The notes: generated from the letters alone by a model not told the origin. A DNA stretch of 64,000 nt from Musa acuminata AAA Group (GCF_036884655.1 NC_088355.1:21020001-21084000); one strand, 5' to 3'. Positions 35,172 to 47,012 are shown, counted from the first letter of the stretch. Made by a program: numbers and translations.

Positions 35172-36489
35172 AGCGTTCTTGGTGTCTTGCTGCCCTTCCA
35201 CAGCCATCCATCAACCCTCCACAACCACTCAAAGCAATTCCCACAATTGCTTAAAAGATCATCACCAAATTCTGTCGGCATCTCCACCACCATGGATCAT
35301 CCTTTGATCTCCCCGTGAATTGCAACAGGTTCTGGTTTTCTACCTTACTGCTGCTGCAATTTAGTTATCCTTATTTGAAAATCCCAAAAAAACTATTCCT
35401 ATATTTCTGCATAAACTTTTCGTCATAAAGTTTTCATCTCTACGACGAAAGATACATTGCAGAATCCCAACCGTATAGCACCGTCTGTTTGATCTTGCTA
35501 CTGTATTTTTTCTATCCAAATCTCTATGAAATTTTTATGACATATTTGACACTTCCTAACAGCAGATTTTCCTATGGTTTTGTCAAAAAATTCTCAATAT
35601 AAACCATTGATATTTTACATCTAATCTGCTATACTTGAAAATCTACACTGTAAAATTTCCGCCACATAGCACTATTTTTTGATCTTGATACTACGTTGTT
35701 TCTATCCAAATCTTTACAAAATTTTTATGAGAGCTTTGACACTTCCTAACAGTGGATTTCCCTTTAGTTTCATCAAAAAATTCTCAATATAAACCACTGA
35801 TCTTTTACGTCCAATCTGCTATACTTAAAAATATGTGCTGCAGAAAATTTCAGCCGCATATTATTGCCTTAACCCAACTATTTGCAATTTTTTTTGAATG
35901 AAATTTCTTATACACTTCATAGATCATCTTGGCTTCCATTTAAGATTGATCTATTAAGAAATTCATCTCTAAAAATGATTTTATGTTGCTGCAAATTTTC
36001 GTCGTAACCCGCTAAAATTTTTCGATAAGAATTCTGCAATCGCAACTTGCACCAATTTCCTTGCTGTTATACTGCTGAAATTTTCTTGATTAAATTAGAT
36101 ATCCTTCCTGTCATATAAACTATGATTTTTCTATCAATTTCCTTCTCAATTCTCTCAAGTTTTTGGTGGAAGTTATGTCAAGAAACCGTTGTTTCTTCAA
36201 TGACAATTCTACTCTTACAAGACAGCACATACTTGCTGCAACTTCCATTGATTTTTATCAAACCTTTGCTACCATCTATCATAGAACCAAAACATTCATC
36301 CACAGCCCTAAAACTCCACCAAACCACACCCTCAAACTGCACCCAAAATAGCTACAAAACAATCCTAAACCGTAGCCTACATCCACTAATCCACCAACCC
36401 TTTCGACCATCACCTCTCTCAACCAATACATGCTTTTAACCCGACAACAAAAGAGAGATCTTAACATCACAGATTTGGCGGCATATACT
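35172..36489 (+). other. 5' leader of J1
   Basis: Non-coding AT-rich sequence. A unit of about 190 bp (GACACTTCCTAACAG...CTGCTATACTTGAAAAT) is present twice in tandem between about 35545 and 35870. No protein resemblance. Confidence 0.75.
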
Positions 36490-36741
36490 ATGGCATCTGA
36501 GGAGGTAATTAATGCTAAATTTAAAGCCTTTAAGGTGCGAATGGAGGATAAGATTCGGATGCTCTTTACCGAATTCAGATTGGGTCGACCACTAAGCCCG
36601 AAGAAATCACATCAAGGAGAGAGCTTTGTCCAATCACACCAAGCCCGAAGATATGACTTCTAAGAGAGGGGAAGCTCTATGACCAACCCAACTATCCATG
36701 CATGAGAGTGGACTTCCCTAGGTGGGAAGAAGGAGACCCAA
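36490..36741 (+). pseudogene. Amino-terminal gag fragment of J1
   Basis: ATG at 36490 opens MASEEVINAKFKAFKVRMED, then KIRMLFTEFRLGRPLSPKK. After a stop near 36661 the text continues with MRVDFPRWEEGDP-type reading around 36702-36740, the conserved start of a Ty3/gypsy Gag core. It breaks at 36741 where J2 LTR starts, so the capsid core, knuckle and all of pol are missing from the window. The leader's length and this block match J2. Whether the rest of J1 lies beyond the nest or was deleted cannot be told here. Confidence 0.75.
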
Positions 36742-36926
36742 TGTTAGGACTCTAGCTGGGAGAGTCCTAATTGAGAGGGACATTCATTTAAAACTGTTAG
36801 GACTTTAGCTAGGAGAGTCCTAATTGAGAGGGACATTATGTTAGGACTCTAGCTAGGAGAGTCCTAATTGAGAGGGACATTCTGTTAGGACTCTAGTTAG
36901 GAGAGTCCTAATTGAGAGGGACATTC
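36742..36926 (+). repeat. Four tandem copies of the J LTR terminus
   Basis: Starts at 36742, 36795, 36839 and 36883; each reads TGTTAGGACTYTAGYTRGGA through GAGAGGGACATT and includes the terminal inverted repeat. The first spacing is 53, the next two are 44. Confidence 0.92.
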
Positions 36927-37223
36927 ATCTAGGAGGTTTTTTCTTAGAGAAGAATTAGGAGTTGTAAGGGAATAGGAGTCTTGAGTAGGAGTCCTATTAG
37001 GAGTTGGTTAGAAGTAAGAGTCTTAAGTAGGAGTCCTATTAGGAGTTAGGGTTTAGAAGCCCTATAAATAGCCATGTATTCCTCCTCTTTTCTTAAGCAA
37101 TAGATGAATCTTTTCTGCAGCCTTTGAGCAGCAACTTGGAGGGAGGAACCCCTATAGAGTTCCAAGGAGGCCGATCCCCTAAAGAGATCAACCCCAAGTT
37201 TAGAATCTGCAAGGGTTCTAACA
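36742..37223 (+). repeat. LTR of J2 with a quadruplicated head
   Basis: The LTR proper is 36883-37223 and ends GGGTTCTAACA before a primer site. Its first 44 bases occur three more times in front, at 36742, 36795 and 36839. Compared with J1 it also lacks part of the middle (the text after GGGACATTCAT). Confidence 0.88.
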
Positions 37224-37225
37224 CC

Positions 37226-37237
37226 TGGTATCAGAGC
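37226..37237 (+). other. Primer-binding site of J2
   Basis: TGGTATCAGAGC two bases after the LTR end. Confidence 0.95.
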
Positions 37238-38553
37238 AGCATTCTTGGCCTCTCGCTGCCCTTCCACAGCCATCCATCAACCCTCTACAACCATCCAAAG
37301 CAATTCTCACAATTGCTTAAAAGATCGTCACCGAATTCCGCCATCATCTCCACCACCACGGATCATCCTTTGATCTCCCCGTGAATTGCAACAGGTTCTG
37401 GTTTCCTACCTTACTGCTGCTGCAATTTAGTTATCCTTATTCAAAAATCCAAAAAAAAAAAAATTGTTCCTATATTGCTGCATAAACTTTTCGTCACAAA
37501 GTTTTCATCTCTACGACGAAAGATACATTGCAGAATTCCAATCGCATAGCACCATCTGTTTGATCTTGCTACTGTGCTTTTTCTATCCAAATTTCTATGA
37601 AATTTTTATAACATATTTGACACTTCCTAACAGTGGATTTCCCTTTGGTTTCATCAAAAAATTCTCAATATAAACTACTGATCTTTTATGTCCAATCTGC
37701 TGCACTTGAATTGCAGAATTCAAGCCGCATAGCACCATCTGTTTGATCTTGCTACTATGATTTTTCTATCCGAATTTCTACGAAATTTTTATGACATCTT
37801 TGACACTTCCTAACAGTGGATTTCCCTTTGGTTTCATTGAAAAATTCTCAATATAAACTACTGATCTTTTATGTCCAATCTGCTGCACTTGAAAATCTAT
37901 GCTGCAGAAAATTTCAGCTGCATATCGTTGCCTTAACCCATCTATTTGCAATCTTTTTTGAATGAAATTTCTTATACACTTCATAGATCATCTTGGCTTC
38001 CATCTAAGATTGATCTATTAAGAAATTCATCTCTAAAAATGATTTTATGTTGCTGCAAATTTTCATCGTAACCCGCTGAAATTTTTCGACGATAATTCTG
38101 CAATTGCAACTTGCACCAATTTCCTTGCTATTATACTGCCAAAATTTTCTTGATTAAATTAGATATCCTTGCTATCATATAAACTGTGATTTTGCTATCA
38201 ATTTCCTCCTCAATTCTCTTATGATTTTGGTGGAAATTACGTCGAGAAACTGTTGTTTCTTTGACGACAATTCTACTCTTACAAGACAGCACATACTTGC
38301 TGCAAATTCTACGGATTTCTGTCAAACCTTTCCTACCATCTACCATAGATCCAAAACTTTCATCCACAACCCTAAAACTCTGCCAAACCACACCCTCAAA
38401 CTGTACCCAAAACAACCACAAAACAAGCCTAAATCGTAGCCTACATCCACCGATCCACCAACCCTTTCGACCATCACTTCTCTCAACCTATACATGCCTT
38501 TAACCTGACAACAAAAGAGAGATCTTAACATCATAGATTTGGAGGCATATACT
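37238..38553 (+). other. 5' leader of J2
   Basis: Collinear with the J1 leader and carries the same internal tandem duplication of about 185 bp (near 37617 and 37801). Non-coding. Confidence 0.75.
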
Positions 38554-38763
38554 ATGGCATCTAAGGAGGCAATCAATGCTAAATTCGAAGCCTTGGAGGT
38601 GCGAATGGAGGATAAGATTCGGACGCTCTTTACCGAACTCAGATTGGGCCGACTACTAAGCCCGAAAAAATCATATCATGGAGAGAGCTTTGCCCAATCG
38701 CACCAGGCCTGAAGAGATGAGTTCCAAGGGAGGGGAGGCTCTATGATCGATCCCAATTATCCA
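38554..38763 (+). pseudogene. Amino-terminal gag fragment of J2
   Basis: ATG at 38554 opens MASKEAINAKFEALEVRMED, then KIRTLFTELRLGR, parallel to J1 but closer to an intact reading. It is cut at 38763 inside the segment just before the conserved FPRW block by the insertion of Max LTR K. ATCCA (38759-38763) should be the target duplicate. Confidence 0.75.
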
Positions 38764-39520
38764 TGTTGAATCTCGGATTTTGATGATGAAGTCAATTGTC
38801 ATTTGTTCTCTAATGTATGTGTTGAGATAAGTGTGCAGGATTAACTACGATGAAAGTAAGACATGCAGTAGGAGTTGCGCCGGAGTCATGATAATGATCA
38901 CGTTGGGAGTTCGAGAGCTCGACGGAAGTTTGGACAGTCGTCGGAGGTTCTGCGGGAACAAATCCGAGAAGTCTAGAAGCTTGCCAAAGGAGCTCATCGG
39001 AACTTGCCAAGTGGATCGTCGTAGTCCAGGAGTTTTCCGGAAGTCCGCAGGAGCATCACCGAGGGTTCATCGGATGATCAACGTAAGTTCGCCGGAAACT
39101 CGCCGGAAGAAGCGCGTGACGCACCGAAGCAAGATGCAGAATATGTCTTAGGAAATAATCGTAGTTAGCACTTTGATTAAGTTAGAAATGGGAGGTGATC
39201 CCATTAGCTTAATCCTAGGGCAATTGGGCCCCTGAAGAACTCAAATTGGGTCGAATGGTTCAACCCATTCGGACCCAGGTTGCTGTGGGAGGTGCAACCG
39301 CCCAGGCTATGTCTCCCAGCGAGACTGGGCGGTGCAACCGCCCAGGGCTCAGTCTCTGAGTGAGACTGGGTGGTGCAACCTCCTCTGTCAGGAGGTAGCA
39401 CCGCCAGAGCTCAAGTTTCGAGCTCTGCCAGGCGGTGCAACCTCTCCAGTTAGGCGGTGCAATCGCCTGAGCTCGGTCTTCGAGCTCTGGCAGAGAGGTG
39501 CAACCGCCCCTGACAGAGGT
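38764..39520 (+). repeat. Max LTR fragment K, plus orientation
   Basis: Starts TGTTGAATCTCGGATTTTG and runs through U3 into the palindromic cassette (GGCGGTGCAACCGCCCAG several times, 39290-39510). It is broken at 39520 by Ang element A before its TATA box. GAGGT (39516-39520) should be the target duplicate. Confidence 0.9.
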
Positions 39521-41013
39521 TGTTGGGAAATCATGGGGGGCGACATCATATGCGCAGCGGAAGAACAAGAAAATAAAAATCCCCGATTTCCAAAAAGATG
39601 TTCGTCGTCGTGCGAAGATTGGTGCACAAAAATTCGCAAAACACAAAACTGCGTATAGAGATTGTGTTACCTAGGGAGATCGTATATCCCTATTTCCTTG
39701 CAGATCCCTAGAAGAGGGTGAAGGAGGTCAAGCGTCCTCCTCTCTAGCGGTGATCCACATAGCAAGGTTGCGACGACGCTCCTCAAAACTCCAGGCCTAC
39801 TCTGAGGTGGAGAGGGAGAGGAGAATAGGAAGGCCAAGCAAAGACTCTAGCCTATGAGGCTGTGAATCCCTCCTATTTATAGAGATCCCGTGTCAAACCC
39901 TAATGGGTCCTTCCCTAGTGGGTATTGGATCTGCATCCAATAAGACAACGGCTCCGTCGGATATCTCATATCCGAACCTCTACTCATCGCAATACCTACC
40001 ATATGTGTGTGACCCTCTAGGCCCAATATCGAGCTGGCCGTGAATCATACCTATTAGAACTCCTTCTAACTCAGTGAATTATTATCTCTGTAATAATTCA
40101 CTCGATTCATCGACTATGGACGTACTAGGCCACTACGCCGTAGTCCCTAGACGATACAAGGGAATCCAATCCATTGGACATGTCTGTCCTCAGTTACCAT
40201 GTACCTATAGTCCCTCATCCATCTAATATCCCAGAGACCGTATATCGAGCATGGTGCTGTCAGACCCATACGGTTTCTACTTAAGTCTCGCTCTAATCGG
40301 ATTCTCCCGGAGAACTCTTTCTCTCTCAACCCGAATGACCCTGGCCAGGGATTTGTCTGAGCAAGAACACATGGGATATTCCTCTCATGACGCCGAGAGT
40401 GGATGATCCTCTGTCGACACTCAATAGCCCTCATAAGGTCGACTACCACTCCCAATGACCAGCTGTACTAGATCTGGGACAGCCAAACCTATAAGTCTGG
40501 TATCAAAGAGTGGAGCACTCATACAGGACATCCTTGGTGTCTCAAGTCTAAGGACCAGATACACCACTAGGACTACGGAATCGCTGTATAACAATAAGGC
40601 ATCAACAACCATCCAACATTCCGTAAGCGGATCAATCAGTGAACTCATTCTCCAATGAGCACCTGTACTGTATCCCTAGTGTCCCTACACGAGCAGCTAT
40701 GAGACCAGCTGCATCCATCATATGGAGAGGTATATAGCACACCAGTCTATCCGGTTATCACGATGTCCCTCTCGAGTAACCTATGATCGGGATTATTTAG
40801 GATATGTGTTTAAAGGTGAATCGATCTCATTATCGTGATCTCATCATGATCCGATTCCCATTGCACAAATCTAAGGACATCACAATATATATATACATTT
40901 ATGCAATATTTATAAAGTGATATATGCAAAAATATAATAAGAAAAAAGATTCTGTATCAAGTCACACGTGCCATCACTCATGTGATTGGCTTGCTGGGCA
41001 CCTATGACTAGCA
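39521..41013 (-). repeat. 3' Ang LTR of element A
   Basis: A 1,493-bp LTR reading TGTTGGGAAATCATGGGGGG to CACCTATGACTAGCA on the plus strand; it is the 3' LTR because the purine tract and pol stop follow to the right. TATA box at 39872-39882. Its upstream pair of ACGTG boxes is reduced to one (CACACGTGCC kept, the other is CATGTG). Confidence 0.93.
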
Positions 41014-41025
41014 ATCTCCCACTTG
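41014..41025 (-). other. Polypurine tract of A
   Basis: Reverse complement CAAGTGGGAGAT next to the LTR, as in I and C. Confidence 0.9.
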
Positions 41026-41027
41026 AC

Positions 41028-44000
41028 CTAAAGCCAATCACTTATGTGTCTGATCCCTATCAGACTCCTGTGACGCTCAAAGACAATATGAGACAACGGC
41101 TTTGTCAGTGGATCTGCAATGTTATCTTCGGATGGAACTCTTTCCACTACTACATCTCCTCAGGTTACGATCTCTCTAATAAGCTGGAACCTCCTCAGAA
41201 CACTTCTGATGAGACTCGGGTTCCCTTATTTGAGTAATCGCCCCATAGTTGTCATAATATAAGGAAGTCGACTTCTCGCTATTCGGAACGACTCCCAAAT
41301 CTGTGATGAACATCTTCACCCAGACTCCCTCCTTTGCTACATCTGATGCAGCAATGTACTCTGCCTCTGTGGTCGAGTCAGCAGTGATATCTTGCTTGGA
41401 ACTCTTCCAGCACACTACTCCTCCATTAAAGGTGTACACATACCCTAAATTCGACTTGCTATCATCGACATCAGACTGAAATCTTGAGTCAGTGTAGCCT
41501 TCAACCTTAAGGCTATTACCTCCGTATACTAGTAAAAGATCCTTAGTCCTTCTCAAGTACTTAAGGATACACTTTACTGCTTTCCAGTGCTCCAAGCCTG
41601 GATCCGCCTGATACCTGTTCGTGACACTCAGAGCATGCGCTATATCAGGCCTAGTACATAGCATGGCATACATGATAGACCCTATTGCTGAGGCATAAGG
41701 TATCATATCCATGTTCGCCCTTTCTTCTGGAGTCTTTGGGGACATACTCGTAGAAAGTGATATCCCATGTCTCATCGGTATGAGACCTCTCTTGGAATTT
41801 TCTATGCCAAACCTTTTGACAATGGTTTCTATGTACTTGGACTGGGACAAGCCAAGCATCCTCTTGGATCTATCTCTATAGATTCTAATCCCCAAAATAT
41901 AGGATGCTTCCCCTAAGTCCTTCATGGAGAAGTGTCTAGATAACCAAGCCTTTACTGTGGATAGTATTCCTATGTCATTCCCAATGATGATGATGTCATC
42001 CACATATAACACCAAAAAGGTGATAGTGCTCCCACTTACCTTTCTGTATATACAAGGCTCATCTTCGTTCTTAACAAAGTCATAAGATCTGATTGCCTCA
42101 TCAAATCTTATGTTCCAACTTCGGGAAGCTTGCTTTAGTCCATAAATGGATCTAAGCAACCTACACACCTTATCTGGGCAGTTCTTGGACACGAATCCCT
42201 CAGGTTGCATCATATACACCTCCTCCTCGAGGTTCCCATTGAGGAATGCGGTTTTCACATCCATCTGCCAGATCTCATAATCATAGTGTGCTACAATAGC
42301 CAATAGAATTCTGATGGATTTTAGCATTGCTACGGGTGAGAAAGTTTCGTCGTAGTCAACACCTTGCCTTTGACGATACCCCTTAGCCACTAGCATTGCT
42401 TTATAGGTCTCTACCTTTCCATCTACTCCGATCTTTTTCTTAAAGATCCACTTGCAACCGATGGGTACAATACCTTCGGGCGCATCAAATAGGTTCCAAA
42501 CCTTATTGGAGTACATAGAATCCATCTCAGAATTCATGGCTTCTTGCCATTTCCCGGAGTCTATACTCATAATAGCCTCCTCGTAGGTCTGAGGATCAAT
42601 ATCCTCTACATCCTCTGCTCTAATATGTCCCACATATCTCTCAGGAGGATGGGATACTCTATCAGACCTGCGTAAAGTTGATACTTGTGTATTATGTACC
42701 TGAACAGACTCGGGCTGTAGAGTGGTGCTTGAGCTTGGTTCTCCAACCTCGCTCAATTCTATCATTCTCCCACTGTCTCCGTCAAGAATGTGTTCCTTCT
42801 CAAGGAACACTGCTCTCTTAGCTACAAAGACCTTTTGGTCCTCGAGATGATATAAATAATACCCACAAGTTTCCTTGGGGTATCCCACAAATTTGCATCG
42901 CTGTGTCCTTGATTCTAACTTATCGGGGTTGTGTCTTCTAACATAGGCAGGGCAGCCCCAAATCTTAACAACCTTAAGATCAGGCTTCTTCCCTTTCCAT
43001 ATCTCATATGGTGTAGACACTACCGACTTAGTTGGAACTCTGTTCAGAAGGTAAGCTGCGGTTTCTAGGGCATATCCCCAGAATGAGATGGGTAGGTCAG
43101 CGAAACTCATCATGGACCGTACCATATCTAATAATGTACGATTTCTCCTTTCAGAGACACCATTGAGCTGAGGTGTATAAGGAGGTGTCCATTGGGATAA
43201 TATCCCATAGTCCTCGAGGAACTGAGTAAACTCTGTACTTAAGTATTCACCTCCTCGATCTGATCGAAGAGTTTTGATACTCTTTCCAGTCTGGTTCTCC
43301 ACCTCATTCTTATACTCTCCGAATTTCTCAAAGGCCTCGGACTTGTACTTCATTAAGTACACATATCCATACCTTGAGAAATCATCAGTAAATGTAATGA
43401 AGTAGGAGTAACCTCCAATGACATGAGTTGACATGGGTCCACATACATCACTATGTATGAGTTCCAACAACTCAGTGGCTCTCTCTCCAGTTCCACTAAA
43501 TGGAGAGTTGGTCAATTTTCCACGAATGCAATGCTCACAAGTTGCATAAGACATATAGTCGAATGGATCTAGATATCCATCATTTAGCAACTTTTGAATC
43601 CTTCTTTCATGGATGTGACCTAGCCTACAATGCCACAGGTATGCACTGTTCAACTCATCTCGTTTCCTTTTGGACACATTTACATTCATGATATGTGGAG
43701 TGGTGTCTAACATAAATAATCCATTATGCAATGTTCCTTTCGTGATGATCTTATCATCTAATAATATCGAACAACCATTGTTCTCAAAAACAAATTTATA
43801 TCCACTAACTGTTAAACGTGAAATGGAGATAATGTTTTTGATAATAGAAGGAACAAAATAACATGCATCTAATGCAATAAAAGCTCCACTAGGCAGATGT
43901 AGGGCGACCTCTCCAACAGCTAATACAGTAACTTTTTCTCCATTACCCATCTTGAGGTCCATCTCGCCTCTCTCTACTCTCCTAGGCCTTGCCAGAACCT

Positions 44001-44450
44001 GCAACGAATTGCATATATGATAAGCACTACCGGTATCCAATACCCATGTGTTATCATAAGAGTTTGACAAATGGAGACTGATCATGAATGTACCTGAAGC
44101 TTCATCAAGCTTTTGTTTCGCCCTTTCTGCAAGGTACTCTTTACAGTTTCTCTTCCAATGCCCATCTTTACCACAGTGGAAGCACTGGCCTTTGTCCTTT
44201 GCTGGGTCTTTCTTAGCAACCTTTGCTTTACCTTGTTTGCCCTTGCCCTTTCCCTTCTTAAGGGACCTTTCTGCTTTCCTTTTCTATCTGGTCTCACCAG
44301 TGTAGAGAACTGGCTTCTCTTTCTTAATAGTACTCTATGCCTCCCTCAACATATTGAGGAGCTCTGGGAGAGTCACCTCAAGCTTGTTCATATTAAAATT
44401 TATTATGAATTGTGAAAATGAATCTTGTAGGGACTGAAGCACAATGTCCA
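41028..44450 (-). pseudogene. Ang gag-pol polyprotein, 3' part (element A)
   Basis: Minus strand. A 969-codon open frame (44085-41176) covers protease ([14 protein letters not shown]), integrase with [14 protein letters not shown] and the HSDVCGP, SDRGGEY and NGVSERRNR catalytic blocks, RT with [10 protein letters not shown] and [11 protein letters not shown], and RNase H up to [10 protein letters not shown]. It then runs out of frame at [12 protein letters not shown] because eight bases are missing near 41203 compared with I. The gag side, 44085-44450, has stops at ETR-stop-KRK and REA-stop-STI. The gene is cut at 44450 in gag by element B and resumes at 62023. Apart from gag, this is the longest unbroken pol in the window. 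Confidence 0.95.
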
Positions 44451-44589
44451 TGTTAGGATCGAGAGCACTAAGAGGGGGGGGGTGAATTAGTGCAGCGGAA
44501 ATCTTACAGCGATTAAAAACCAAAAGCTGCGTTCGTTCAAAAACTATTATGATGCAAAAGCTAATTCTCAGTTTGTATCTAAGTGCAGT

Positions 44590-44890
44590 TTGCGTCTAAG
44601 CGCAGATTGCGTCTAAACTCAGATTTACGTCTAAACGCAGTTTTACGTCTAAACGCAGATTTACGTCTAAACGCAGATTTACGTCTAAACGTAGATTTAC
44701 GTCTAAATGCAAATTTACGTCTAAACTCAGATTTACGTCTAAACTCAGATTTACGTCTAAACGCAGATTTACGTCTAAACGCAGTTTTACGTCTAGACGC
44801 AGATTTACGTCTAAACGCAGATTTACGTCTAAACGCAGTTTTACGTCTAAACGCAGATTTACGTCTAAACGCAGATTTACGTCTAAACGT
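44590..44890 (-). repeat. 18-bp minisatellite in 3' LTR of B
   Basis: About 16 units of TTACGTCTAAACGCAGAT with T/A changes at the end of the unit; translated on the minus strand it gives FRRKSA/FRRKTA hexapeptides. Downstream of the TATA box in sense, so part of R/U5. Confidence 0.92.
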
Positions 44891-45476
44891 TGAAACTCGT
44901 TCGTAAAACTGTAGAGGACAGTTTGCAGTTATCAATAGGATCAAAATGTAAGTGTAAACTGCAAAGAAGCTCGTTCGTAAAAGCACGAAAGACAGTTCTG
45001 CAGAATCAAACGTAAACGTAAACTGTAATGTATGAAAATATGAATTTACGTCTGAATGCAGATTCGGAAGAACAGCACTTAGAACTTGTTCGTGAAAGCG
45101 CAGAGAGCAGTAGTAATGAAGGAGGTTTGCAGTAATGATAAAGTGCTCGAGAATAAACGCAAACCAGAGATTTAGAGTGGTTCGGTCAGCCTTGACCTAC
45201 TCCACTTTTGGCTTCCTCCACCGACGAGGTTGCCGACGTCAACTAGGGGCCTTCCTTCAATAGGCGAAGGCCAAACTGCCCTTTTACAATTTCTCTCCTT
45301 TTGACAGGCTCAGGAGACAACCTTTACAGACCTTTCTCTCCTCACTTTACAATTTCTCTCCTTTTGACAGGCTCAAGGAGGAGACTTGAAGGCTTTACAA
45401 CACTTTTGAGCTCTTAGAATCACAGAAAAGATCAAGATTTCGGTGTAGGTCTGTATCTTTTCAGTGCTGAATGGGT

Positions 45477-45490
45477 GGGGTATTTATAGG
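45477..45490 (-). promoter_or_regulatory. TATA box of B 3' LTR
   Basis: Reverse complement CCTATAAATACCCC; its partner is at 51796-51809. Confidence 0.75.
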
Positions 45491-45549
45491 CCCCAACCCA
45501 ATTCAAAATTCGAGCTCAAAACGATCAAATCGATCAAATCCCAGAATTC

Positions 45550-45960
45550 TGGGATCAGGCGGTTGCACCTCTTGACTGGAGAGGTGGCACCGCCTGGCAG
45601 AGCTCGAAGACTGAGCTCAGGCGATTGCTCCTCTCTGCCAGAGCTCGAAGACTGAGCTCGATGGTTGCATCACCTGGCAGAGCTCGAAGACTGAGCTCGG
45701 TGGTTGCATCACCTGGCAGAGCTCGAAATCTGAGCTCGGTGGTTGCATCACCTAGCAGAGCTCGAAACTGAGCTCAGGCTGATGCACCTCTCTGCCAGAG
45801 CTCGAAAACTGAGCTTGGTGGTTGCATCACCTGGCAGAGCTCGAGACTGAGCTCAGGCTGATGCACCTCTCTGCCAGAGCTCGAAGACTGAGCTCGGTGG
45901 TTGCATCGCCTGGCAGAGCTCGAAACTTGAGCTCTGGCGGTGCTACCTCTTGACAGAGGA
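45550..45960 (-). repeat. U3 tandem repeat of about 40 bp in B
   Basis: Degenerate units of GCAGAGCTCGAAGACTGAGC plus a GGTGGTTGCATCACCTG-type half, directly upstream of the TATA box in sense. These grade into GGCGGTTGCACC boxes at 45955-46140. Counterpart at 51867-52260. Confidence 0.8.
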
Positions 45961-46998
45961 GGTTGCACCGCCCAGTCTAGCTCGAAGACTGAGCTCTGGG
46001 CGGTTGCACCTCTTGGCTGGGGCGGTTGCACCTCCCAGCCTCGCAGCCCTGGCGGTTGCACCTCCTGGCTGGGGCGGTTGCACCGCCCAACCTCACAGCC
46101 CTGGCGGTTGCACCGCCTGGCTGGGGCGGTTGCACCTCCTGGTGCAATCAGGGTCCGAATGGTTCGCTCCATTCGGCCCAATTTGAATCTTTTCAGGGGC
46201 CCAATTGCCCCAAGATTAAGCTAATGGGATCACCTCCCATTTTCATGCTTAATCATCATGCTAACTACGATTAACTCTAAGACAACTTCTGCAGCTTTGC
46301 TCCGATGCGTCAATCGCTTCTTCCGGCGAGTTTCCGGCCAACTTCCGTCGATCATCCGATAAACCCTCGGTGATCCTTCTGCGGACATCCGGCATACTCC
46401 TGGACTTTGCGACGATCCACTTGGCGAGTTCCGACGAGCTTCGCTTGGCAAGCTTCTGGACTTCTCGGATCTGTTCTCGCTGAACCTCCGACGACCGTCC
46501 GAACTTCCGTCGAACTCTCGAACTCCCAACGTGATCATGATCTTGACTCCGGCGCAACACCTGCTGCTTGTCTTACTCTTATCGTAGTTAATCCTGCACA
46601 ACAAATCAAAACTTCGATCGAGACAATTAATCCTAAGCAATTAACCAAGTTGTCCGACATGTCATTGGTCTCTCGACGCTTTGTCCGATTCTTCGGCGCA
46701 TCGTCCTCTCCTGCAGCCTATTGCCCAATCGGCCAGTTGACTCCGCAACTCCGATATCCTTGGCACAATACCCGCTCTTCTTGGCCGAATGCCCGAGTTC
46801 ACGGCCCGAAGCCTTCTGTCGATACGTCGACCGATCCACCGGCCCGACATCCAATCTTCTGACATGTTCCTTCGGCACAACATGATTTTCCTGCTTTAAT
46901 TGTCTCATCCTGATCGAAGCATCCTGCGTCACTCAAAACGCAGATTAAATCATAAACATATATCAAGTAGTTTCATCATCAAAATACGAGATTCAACA

Positions 46999-47012
46999 AT
47001 CTCCCCCTTTTT
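46999..47012 (-). other. Polypurine tract of B
   Basis: Reverse complement AAAAAGGGGGAGAT, abutting the LTR. Confidence 0.9.

Larger units (their letters stand above)
44451..46998 (-). repeat. 3' Max LTR of B (2.5 kb)
   Basis: A 2,548-bp LTR, twice the size of the solo Max LTRs. It is expanded by an 18-bp minisatellite at 44590-44890 and by a U3 repeat at 45550-45960. TATA at 45477-45490. Near 45340-45385 it repeats CAATTTCTCTCCTTTTGACA and GGCTCA, which its partner LTR has only once; the partner has different text there. Confidence 0.92.

Noticed and set aside
34722..38763. J1 and J2 as one tandem element sharing an LTR by unequal recombination
   Set aside because: Possible, but J1 breaks in gag without a purine tract before the J2 LTR, which fits insertion of J2 into J1 better. 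The window does not hold the right ends, so it is left open.
44579..44986. A repeat protein with FRRKSA hexapeptides, or a CRISPR-like array
   Set aside because: It is an 18-bp minisatellite in an LTR with no spacers; the copy in the other LTR has a different number of units, and the sequence is a plant genome.
45774..46181. Frames rich in GGATAPARRCNR-type repeats
   Set aside because: They translate the palindromic GGCGGTTGCACC boxes of the Max U3; gene predictions of this kind are artefacts of LTR sequence.
46407..46862. 151-codon frame in the B LTR (copy at 52726-53181)
   Set aside because: It lies in U3 on the antisense strand, overlaps other frames of similar length, and is shared only because both are LTR copies.
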